A stretch of DNA of 49,635 nt, taken from Bacteroidota bacterium (GTDB lineage: Bacteria; Bacteroidota; Bacteroidia; Bacteroidales; F082). This document shows positions 43,241 to 49,635 of the stretch, one piece after another (position 1 is the stretch's first letter; the number at the start of each line of letters is the position of its first letter). The stretch spans positions 1-49,635 of the forward strand of contig JAJRQZ010000048.1 of the NCBI GenBank assembly GCA_024279935.1, in the 5' to 3' direction. A model generated the notes under the pieces. The model did not search any database. It was not told the DNA's origin and saw nothing but the letters and a program-made list of their open reading frames with translations. Position numbers and translations under genes: made by a program.

Positions 43241-45265
43241 ATGTTATCCGGAACATCGTGTTTTTCAAGAATAATTATTAAACGAATCCTATTGGTTGCG
43301 ATGGTGATTCTAGTGCATTCACCCGTGCTCAGGTCCCAGGTTAATTATCGTTATTTTTTAAGCCAGGGAAACCTTGAACTGTCGAAAGATAATTATGTAG
43401 GGGCAATAAAATCACTGAACATAGCATTGTCAACAAAGAGGAATGGTTTCGAGGCTTACTTTCTAAGGGGCATCGCTAAGTATAGCCTTGGTGATTTCAA
43501 GGGCGCCGAGATGGATTTCTCATCAACATTACGGATACATCCGCTTTATGTAAGGGCATACTATTTCAGGGGCATCTCGCGCGACAGGCTTTATGAATAT
43601 GCCCATGCGATAAGCGATTTCAACAGGGCGTTGGAGATCGACCCCTTTAACCCGGAGGTGTTTATGGCCCGAGGCGACACTAAAATGCACATCAAGGATT
43701 TCAAGGGGGCGGTAAAAGATTATACCTCCTCCATTGATCTAAAGGACGATAATTCATCGGCCTGGCTGAACAGGGGAGTGGCCCGGCATTTCTTAAAACA
43801 AAACCAAAAAGCGCTTGCCGACCTGAACAAAGCAATCAGCCTGGATTATTTTAATACGGAAGGCTGGTTGAAAAGAGGAATGGTTGAATATGGGATCGAC
43901 AGCCTCCAGGCCGCCCTGGACGACTTTAATTATTCAATAAAACTGGACGCAAAAAACCCCTATTCCTTTTTTCAAAGGGGCCTGACTTATTTGAAGCTGG
44001 GGGATACCGTTGCCGCCTTGGACGATTATAACACCGTGGTGGAAATGGAGCCCAACAATGCCCTTACCTATTATAACATAGCGATAATTAAATCGCAGCA
44101 AAAGAAATATATGGATGCGCTTGAGGCCTATTCGATAGTCGTGAGCATAAACCCCAATAATGTTTACTCTTTTTATAACAGGGGGATCATCAATTACTTG
44201 ATGCGTGATTTCAAGAATGCCGAGAAAGACTTTAGCCGGGCCATCGAAATATTCCCGGATTTCGCAGGCGCCTATATCAACAGGTCGGACGCACGGGGCA
44301 AGCTTGGGAAAACCAGGGCTGCCGCCGAGGACGAGAGAACTGCCAAAAGAATAATTTCTGCCGTTAACGGCGAGTCGGACGATTATGCCCTGTTGTACAG
44401 AAGATATGGCGATTCCACCTATTTTAACAAGATAATGGAGTTCGAAGCCGATTTTGTCAGCGGCAACCTGAAAAAAGGAAGGGTTCAGTTCAGTCGGGTA
44501 TCAATAGAGCCCAAACCGAATTTCTTTCTTGTTTATGCGTTTGAGCTGCCCGATTCCATCAAGATGAAGTATGGCAAATATGAGTATCTCGATAAGGGAA
44601 TCGCTAGCTTCAACGCACAGAACGAATATGGGATACGTTTTGTTTTCACGACCCGGCAATGGCCGGTGAGCAAGGAAAAGGCCAAAAAGGAACTGCATAA
44701 AATTGATACCACCATCCTGATTGCCGGGGACACGGCGGCGGCCTTTTTCATGAAAGGAGCCATAAACAGCACATTGCAAAACTATACAACAGCGATGGAC
44801 TCCTACAATAAGAGCATAAAAAAGGACAAATCGCTTGCTTATGCATATTTAAACCGCGGTGCGACACGCTACGAGCTTGACGAGTTTATCTTTGCCGAGA
44901 AAGAGTATTCAAACTCGATAAACATAAGCAGAAACACGCCCAGGGCAGGGAAAAAGGAATTGCCTCCCGATCACCAAAAGAGCCTCGATGATTTTAATGT
45001 AGCTATTAAGTTAAAGAAGGGGCTTCCTTTCGCTTATTACAACCGTGCCAACGTAAAAGTGCGCCAGCAAAGGTTCCAGCGCGCCATCGACGATTATTCC
45101 ATGTCCATAAAGCTGGAGCCCAAGCTTGCCGAGGCTTTTTTTAACAGGGCCTTGGTCCTGCTTTATCTGGATGAGGAAAAACTGGCTTGTTCCGATTTGA
45201 GCAGGGCTGGGGAGCTGGGCATAAACGAATCCTATAATATCATCAAGCGATATTGTAATAAATAG
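43241..45265 (+). CDS. Exported tetratricopeptide-repeat protein
   Basis: This 674-residue protein has an N-terminal signal sequence (RIILLVAMVILVHSP-like stretch at about 12-32). About ten TPR units follow to about residue 370 (e.g. AYYFRGISRDRLYEYAHAI, SAWLNRGVARHFLKQNQKAL). A non-TPR segment at about 385-500 has beta-like sequence of unknown fold. A second TPR block (about 505-660) ends with LACSDLSRAGELG, a Sel1/TPR-like capping repeat often seen in Bacteroidota. TPRs bind proteins; the partner is unknown. The start ATG at 43241 is the first available, but a later Met at 43301 would shorten the signal sequence. Confidence 0.9.
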   Translation: MLSGTSCFSRIIIKRILLVAMVILVHSPVLRSQVNYRYFLSQGNLELSKDNYVGAIKSLNIALSTKRNGFEAYFLRGIAKYSLGDFKGAEMDFSSTLRIHPLYVRAYYFRGISRDRLYEYAHAISDFNRALEIDPFNPEVFMARGDTKMHIKDFKGAVKDYTSSIDLKDDNSSAWLNRGVARHFLKQNQKALADLNKAISLDYFNTEGWLKRGMVEYGIDSLQAALDDFNYSIKLDAKNPYSFFQRGLTYLKLGDTVAALDDYNTVVEMEPNNALTYYNIAIIKSQQKKYMDALEAYSIVVSINPNNVYSFYNRGIINYLMRDFKNAEKDFSRAIEIFPDFAGAYINRSDARGKLGKTRAAAEDERTAKRIISAVNGESDDYALLYRRYGDSTYFNKIMEFEADFVSGNLKKGRVQFSRVSIEPKPNFFLVYAFELPDSIKMKYGKYEYLDKGIASFNAQNEYGIRFVFTTRQWPVSKEKAKKELHKIDTTILIAGDTAAAFFMKGAINSTLQNYTTAMDSYNKSIKKDKSLAYAYLNRGATRYELDEFIFAEKEYSNSINISRNTPRAGKKELPPDHQKSLDDFNVAIKLKKGLPFAYYNRANVKVRQQRFQRAIDDYSMSIKLEPKLAEAFFNRALVLLYLDEEKLACSDLSRAGELGINESYNIIKRYCNK

Positions 45266-45323
45266 GAATTGCTGAAAAATACCCTGCAACAGAACACGGC
45301 TTTTACAGCCGACTTTTGTTTTT

Positions 45324-45362
45324 CCCCTCGTTTCCCATTAACGGGGCAGCCCGGATTTTTTC
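45324..45362 (+). terminator. Probable terminator after the TPR gene
   Basis: CCCCtCGTT and AACGGGG (45324-45346) form a stem with a small bulge, followed within 10 bp by GGATTTTTTCG. It lies about 60 bp beyond the TPR stop. Confidence 0.45.
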
Positions 45363-45406
45363 GATTATTTGTAGGAAATCCCAAGGTTTCCAATAGTTTT
45401 TTTATT

Positions 45407-45414
45407 TAGTTTTG
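45407..45414 (+). promoter_or_regulatory. Candidate -7 element (TAGTTTTG) of upp
   Basis: It is a TAnnTTTG match 22 bp before the upp ATG, with a near -33 box (TTTC, 45387-45390) 16 bp upstream. The position is good for a promoter of upp and the permease gene. Confidence 0.45.
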
Positions 45415-45435
45415 TAACCATCAATAACAGGGCTT

Positions 45436-46089
45436 ATGGTATATGAACTGGGAGGTAACAATTCGATCTTCAACAAATTCCTTTCGGAGATAAGGGATGG
45501 TGAGACTCAAAAGGACAGCATGCGCTTTAGGAGGAATATGCAGCGGCTGGGCGAGATATTCGCTTATGAGATAAGCAAGACGATGAACTATGCGGAAAAG
45601 GAGGTGGTAACTACACTTGGCAGCGCAAAAATGCGCTTGTGCAGCGAAAAACCCATTTTGGCAACCATCCTCAGGGCCGGGCTTCCTTTGCACCAGGGAT
45701 TGTTGAATTATTTCGACGATGCCGACAACGCCTTTGTGTCGGCCTATAGGAAATATGACAGCAGCGAAGAATTCCATATCAACCTCGACTATCTTTCCTC
45801 ACCCTCGGTAAAAGGCAGAGTGCTTATAATCAGCGATCCCATGCTGGCAACAGGAGGGTCGATGGTGGCATCGATAAAGGGATTGATGGAAAAAGGAAAA
45901 CCAAAAAAGATCCATATCGTAAGCGTGCTTTCCGCCGAGGAAGGAATAGAATCACTGAAAAAGCATTTTTCGCTCAGCGATTTAACGATTTGGACCGGCA
46001 AAATCGACGACGAACTGACAGCAAAAGCATATATAGTTCCCGGTCTGGGCGATGCCGGCGACCTTGCTTTTGGAATTAAAGACGACTAA
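45436..46089 (+). CDS. upp: Uracil phosphoribosyltransferase
   Basis: This 217-residue salvage enzyme converts uracil and PRPP to UMP. Motifs are ILRAGLPLHQG, the PRPP loop in VLIISDPMLATGGSM and the C-terminal uracil-binding YIVPGLGDAGDLAFG. Length and motifs match the family. It is followed after 9 bp by a FtsX/MacB-type permease gene, with no obvious functional link. Confidence 0.95.
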   Translation: MVYELGGNNSIFNKFLSEIRDGETQKDSMRFRRNMQRLGEIFAYEISKTMNYAEKEVVTTLGSAKMRLCSEKPILATILRAGLPLHQGLLNYFDDADNAFVSAYRKYDSSEEFHINLDYLSSPSVKGRVLIISDPMLATGGSMVASIKGLMEKGKPKKIHIVSVLSAEEGIESLKKHFSLSDLTIWTGKIDDELTAKAYIVPGLGDAGDLAFGIKDD

Positions 46090-46098
46090 ATAGGAATT

Positions 46099-47349
46099 AT
46101 GACCAATACCAGATTGTTAAAGGAAAACCTCAGGATATCGTTCCTGTCGATAAAAAGCCATTTGCTGAGAACTATACTCACTGTTATGATCATCGCTTTC
46201 GGGATCATGGCATTGGTCGGGATACTTACGGCCATTGATGCGGTGGAGTATTTCCTGAACGATAATTTTGCTATGATGGGCTCCAACACCTTCAATATTC
46301 AAAATCGCGATATACGGGTTCATATTGGCGGCAAACGCGATAAAAACAAATCCTATGAGCCCATATCGTTCCAGCAGGCAATGCAGTTTAAACAAGAATA
46401 TACGTTTCCTGCAACGCCATCGGTATTTACCTACGGGACGGGCATTGCCACATTGAAATATAAATCGGAGAAAACAAACCCGAACATCCAGGTAATGGGC
46501 ATCGACGAAAACTATATAAAAGCCGCCGGGCTTGAAATAGGCAGGGGACGCGCCCTTACGGCAACGGAGGTAAAACAGGGAAGCCACCTGGTAGTGATAG
46601 GGCACGAGATTTATAAAAAGCTGTTCACGAACAAAAAAGAAGACCCTATCGGCAAGATAATATCCGTTGGATCGGGAAAATACAGGATAGTGGGTGTGCT
46701 GGAGGAGAGGGGCTCCAGCATAGGCTTTAGCGGCGACCGCTCGTGCATGGCGCCCATAGCCAATGTGCGCCAGTATTTTTCGCGCCCTAACATGAATTTC
46801 AGGATCAGTGTTATGGTAAACAGCCAAAACGACATGGATGCCGCCATAGGGGAGGCGACCGGTTTGTTGCGCAAGATACGCGGCGACAAGCTGGGCTCGG
46901 ATGATTCTTTCTCGATAATCAAAAGCGATAATGTGGCAAATATGCTCATTAAGCTAACGAGCAAGATACAAATCGGCGCCACGGTCATAGGTTTGATAAC
47001 ATTGTTGGGCGCTGCCATAGGCTTGATGAACATTATGCTTGTCTCCGTTACCGAAAGGACTAGGGAAATCGGTATCAGGAAGGCAATAGGCGCAACTAGC
47101 AGGACTATAAGGAACCAGTTCTTGGCCGAAGCTATTGTTATCGCTCAAATAGGTGGTTTCCTGGGAGTTGTGATCGGTATCCTGATAGGGAACCTTGTCT
47201 CCCTTACCGTCGGCAGCGCTTTTATCATTCCATGGGCGTGGATGTTTATGGGGTTGGGGATCACGTTCGCGGTCGCTTTATTGTCGGGGATTATCCCTGC
47301 CAACAAGGCTGCCAACATGGATCCTATCGAATCCTTGAGGTATGAATGA
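46099..47349 (+). CDS. ABC transporter permease, MacB/FtsX type
   Basis: This 416-residue protein has the MacB-type layout: a TM helix near the N terminus (about 22-45), a periplasmic MacB core domain (about 50-260), then three TM helices (about 283-310, 335-360, 375-398). The FtsX-type ends TERTREIGIRKAIGATSRTI and ANKAANMDPIESLRYE are clear. Such permeases work in lipoprotein release, macrolide or peptide export, and need an ATPase and usually an adaptor, neither of which is in this window. It is 9 bp downstream of upp and probably shares its message. Confidence 0.92.
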   Translation: MTNTRLLKENLRISFLSIKSHLLRTILTVMIIAFGIMALVGILTAIDAVEYFLNDNFAMMGSNTFNIQNRDIRVHIGGKRDKNKSYEPISFQQAMQFKQEYTFPATPSVFTYGTGIATLKYKSEKTNPNIQVMGIDENYIKAAGLEIGRGRALTATEVKQGSHLVVIGHEIYKKLFTNKKEDPIGKIISVGSGKYRIVGVLEERGSSIGFSGDRSCMAPIANVRQYFSRPNMNFRISVMVNSQNDMDAAIGEATGLLRKIRGDKLGSDDSFSIIKSDNVANMLIKLTSKIQIGATVIGLITLLGAAIGLMNIMLVSVTERTREIGIRKAIGATSRTIRNQFLAEAIVIAQIGGFLGVVIGILIGNLVSLTVGSAFIIPWAWMFMGLGITFAVALLSGIIPANKAANMDPIESLRYE

Positions 47350-47414
47350 CAAGCTGCCAGCCTGAAGAAACGCATAGTTCTCGAACTATTGTCTATACAA
47401 CAGGTTTAGCCGGC

Positions 47415-47446
47415 AAAAAAAACCGGCCTTAAACTAATAAGACCGG
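47415..47446 (-). terminator. Rho-independent terminator after the LruC gene
   Basis: On the minus strand CCGGTCTTA / TAAGGCCGG forms a 9-bp stem with one G-U pair and a short loop, then T8. It lies about 25 bp beyond the stop of the minus-strand gene at 47472. Confidence 0.75.
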
Positions 47447-47471
47447 CTCCGTATCTCAAAAACCAATATTT

Positions 47472-49505
47472 TTATTTGGACGGCTGATAGATGTTTTCGG
47501 TATTTCTATAACCGGTTTTATCCTTCCACCAGTCGTAACTGACTTGTCCGCTGCTCTCAGCCCATGCGGCAAATTTGAGGTAAGCGGCAGTAATTTCTAC
47601 TTTTTCCACCGGGTATTCGAAACTCTCTATAATGTTTATTGCCCACGGGAGGTTGGTGCTCGTTTTATAATACCTGCCTTGCGCCGGGATGCTGTTGTCG
47701 GCATCAGTGCCTAGCAGTGTTAGGTCGGCCAAATCGGTAGGTTGCTTATTCGGCAGATGAACTTCCACGCCTCTTTCCTGGTTTACTATAATAAACGGGT
47801 TGTAAGGAGGGTGCCCTACGTCGGATAAGTTGACGGCCTGGGTGAAAGTGATGGTCAGGCTCAATGTGTCGGGAGTTACAAAAGGTGTTTCCGGCTCGGT
47901 GTTCACGCCAACGCCGGCTCCTGCCTGGGGCAGTACGTCGTAAGCATCGTCCCAAACGATAATGACCGCATTTGTCTGGCCCGCCTCCAGGTTGCGGCTG
48001 TCAAGGCTTACCAGGTCGCCGGTAATGCTCATTTCGCCGCTTACGGCAGAAACCAGATTGTTTGCCACGGGAATCTCGAAGCCAAAACCATTATGGAAGA
48101 ACGCACCATGCGCCCTTAAAACAAAGGTGCCTTGTATTTTAACAAGTTTGTTGTCGCCGTTGGTGATTTGATTAAAATTATAATCTATTACGGCATCGTT
48201 AAAGTCGTAATCGCCTACGGCCGGCCATAGGTCCTCAAACGAAAGAGTGCCGAAGTCCCCTTGGTTGAAGTAATAGTTGTTAAATGCCATATCGGGATCT
48301 GTTGGATAATCATCGAAATTATCCGGTACACCGTCGCCGTCGCCGTCGGAGCCGGTATAATTAACCAAAGGAAGGTCGTTTTGATCTACCGACTGTATGG
48401 GGCTGGCAGTTACATAAAAAATCGCGTCGTTGAAATCGTGGTCGCAATAAGGCTTGTCGCGTCTAATATCCTCAATGCCCAGCAAAACAAGGTCTCGTGC
48501 GTTATCGCTTAACAGAACAGTATGTTGTTTAAGGGCAGGGTCGGTCTCGGGATTAAGTTGCTTGTCGGTATAAACTATCCATTTCCCATCGGTTACTCCT
48601 CCGTTCTTCCAGCCATTTGCCATCAGGGCAAAACCGATGCTGGTATTGCCCGGGAATGTGCCTATCTTCACCTTGTCGCCCGAATGCAAACCTCCCCCGG
48701 AACCCTGGAACGAAGCGTTCGGGAAAATAATCGTTATAGAGTCGATGTCGTCGGGCGAAGCAGGTGGTTGATCGGTAGGGTAGGTATAAAAGCCCAAAAC
48801 ATTGCGATAACCCGCGCCTTCGTGAACAAAAGTTACCCACACATCGGCATAATCAATTAAGCTAATGTCAGGGTTGATGTCGTCCGCAAAATATTCAGGC
48901 CGGTAGCTTGGCAGTCGGACTCTTTCGGGCAAAGTATTGTTTATGTCCTTTAACAACTGGTTATCAACTATATCGCCCACAGGCTCCAGATAATCGGGAA
49001 CCCCTGCACTATTATAGCCGCCGAGGAATTTATAATTGGCATTAGTGCTTTTCGGCTGCATTACCGATTTAAATGAAGCTTTTTGTTGTTGACCGCCCAA
49101 AACGATATCGAATCCTGAATTATCGAGATTAAGCATCCCTGGTGTTGGAAGCCCAACATAATCAGTGGCGACGAATAATTGGGTATAATAAGCAGGTACC
49201 TCATAATCAATCATATAAACACCATTGGCGTTTGTAAGCCCGCTAACTATAAGTTTGCCGCCGGCCGAATCAGGGTCGGCGGTATAGATTGAAATCTTGG
49301 CTCCTGCGATAGCATTATTTGCGTTGTCGAGCGCAGTTAGCTTGAAAGTTGAAGGCTTTACCGTTGACCAGTTGAAATTGTCGGAAACCTGAAGATCGGC
49401 CATGGTCTTAGCTTGGTCTTGCGGTGGCGTTTCAGTTCTTTTGCATGCACCTGATGCGATAATCAGAATTAGGATAACTCCTATACTCAATATGGTTTTT
49501 TTCAT
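47472..49505 (-). CDS. LruC domain-containing lipoprotein (with DUF4114)
   Basis: This 677-residue exported protein has a lipoprotein signal with lipobox ASGAC (Cys21), so it is membrane-anchored. An Ig-like/carboxypeptidase-regulatory-type segment lies at about 45-140. A DUF4114 region at about 205-365 carries GGLHSGDKVKIGTFPGNTSIG and DHDFNDAIFYV. A calcium-binding loop DGDGDGVPDNFDDYPTDP at about 389 leads to a LruC domain to the C terminus (GDYDFNDAVIDYNF; AHGAFFHNGFGFEIP). LruC proteins are known from Leptospira and Bacteroidota as surface lipoproteins; the function is unknown. It stands alone, with a terminator after it and the dispersed palindromic repeat 16 bp before its start. Confidence 0.9.
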   Translation of the reverse strand: MKKTILSIGVILILIIASGACKRTETPPQDQAKTMADLQVSDNFNWSTVKPSTFKLTALDNANNAIAGAKISIYTADPDSAGGKLIVSGLTNANGVYMIDYEVPAYYTQLFVATDYVGLPTPGMLNLDNSGFDIVLGGQQQKASFKSVMQPKSTNANYKFLGGYNSAGVPDYLEPVGDIVDNQLLKDINNTLPERVRLPSYRPEYFADDINPDISLIDYADVWVTFVHEGAGYRNVLGFYTYPTDQPPASPDDIDSITIIFPNASFQGSGGGLHSGDKVKIGTFPGNTSIGFALMANGWKNGGVTDGKWIVYTDKQLNPETDPALKQHTVLLSDNARDLVLLGIEDIRRDKPYCDHDFNDAIFYVTASPIQSVDQNDLPLVNYTGSDGDGDGVPDNFDDYPTDPDMAFNNYYFNQGDFGTLSFEDLWPAVGDYDFNDAVIDYNFNQITNGDNKLVKIQGTFVLRAHGAFFHNGFGFEIPVANNLVSAVSGEMSITGDLVSLDSRNLEAGQTNAVIIVWDDAYDVLPQAGAGVGVNTEPETPFVTPDTLSLTITFTQAVNLSDVGHPPYNPFIIVNQERGVEVHLPNKQPTDLADLTLLGTDADNSIPAQGRYYKTSTNLPWAINIIESFEYPVEKVEITAAYLKFAAWAESSGQVSYDWWKDKTGYRNTENIYQPSK

Positions 49506-49521
49506 GTGTTTATAATTTTGT

Positions 49522-49635
49522 AATTAATTGTCATCTAGCATATTATATTTATCATCGGATTTAACAGATTAAGCGGATTTTAGTTTTTCGCAAGCGAAAA
49601 ACATCCGTTAAATCCGCTTAATCCGATGACTGTAT
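49522..49635. repeat. Palindromic dispersed repeat, right copy
   Basis: It is the same element as at 1-119, in the same orientation, with 8 mismatches over 114 bases. The palindromic core is at 49553-49628. It lies just upstream of the LruC gene start and runs to the window end. Confidence 0.85.

Noticed and set aside
1-49635. Circular plasmid or phage genome with terminal overlap
   Set aside because: The end repeats differ at 8 of 114 positions, and the content (hisS, lepA, lysC, hemD, ssb) is chromosomal.

Overview
The window looks like chromosomal DNA of a Bacteroidota bacterium, probably a Bacteroidales- or Marinilabiliales-like lineage. This rests on the gene families (DUF4271 beside hemD, head-GIN/DUF2807, a LruC-domain lipoprotein, very large REC-PAS-GAF hybrid kinases, GxxExxY), on promoter-like TAnnTTTG elements of the Bacteroidota type, and on the scarcity of clear Shine-Dalgarno sequences. 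No rRNA, tRNA, CRISPR array or prophage was seen. The window begins and ends in two copies of the same ~114-bp palindromic repeat, so it is probably an assembled contig broken at a dispersed repeat.

Region 1 (252-15302, all minus strand) is a ~15-kb sensor cluster. In transcription order it holds a REC-PAS-GAF-PAS-PAS hybrid kinase, a CheR-type methyltransferase, a GAF-PAS protein without a kinase domain, a membrane 4-helix-bundle/HAMP/GAF kinase with two receiver domains, and two more REC-first hybrid kinases. The last kinase is split by a one-base loss in a T run. No DNA-binding output regulator is present. A perfect 16-bp palindrome lies just upstream of the first gene.

Region 2 (15553-17898, minus) has a hemolysin III/TrhA membrane protein, uroporphyrinogen-III synthase and DUF4271. 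Region 3 (18192-22083, plus) is an acetate-uptake operon: outer-membrane barrel, acetyl-CoA synthetase and SatP-type acetate permease, closed by a good terminator. Region 4 (22.1-25.9 kb) is a decayed accessory patch: an M14 peptidase pseudogene with three in-frame TGA codons, an octamer-based inverted repeat, an AT-rich AAA/DUF4143 ATPase and a truncated remnant gene.

Region 5 (25981-31775, plus) returns to acyl-CoA metabolism: an ADP-forming acyl-CoA synthetase fused to a GNAT acetyltransferase (Pat-like), a sirtuin deacylase, a 3-hydroxyacyl-CoA dehydrogenase and acetate kinase. With region 3 this places an acetate-activating enzyme close to a candidate acetylase and a deacylase that could control it. 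Region 6 (31780-32733) is a cassette of ~100-bp palindromic repeats around a GxxExxY (PD-(D/E)XK-like) gene, filling the space between the ends of ackA and ssb.

Region 7 (32746-40247, minus) has ssb, aspartate kinase, a head-GIN beta-barrel protein, an anti-sigma-like protein with its ECF sigma factor, and lepA, whose last codons are frameshifted at another homopolymer. Region 8 (40262-43153, minus) is hutH and hisS, abutting each other and leading into lepA. Region 9 (43241-47349, plus) has a large TPR protein, upp and a FtsX/MacB-type permease. The window closes with a LruC/DUF4114 lipoprotein on the minus strand.

Both frameshifts are one-base deficits in A/T homopolymers, so assembly error must be excluded before reading biology into them.
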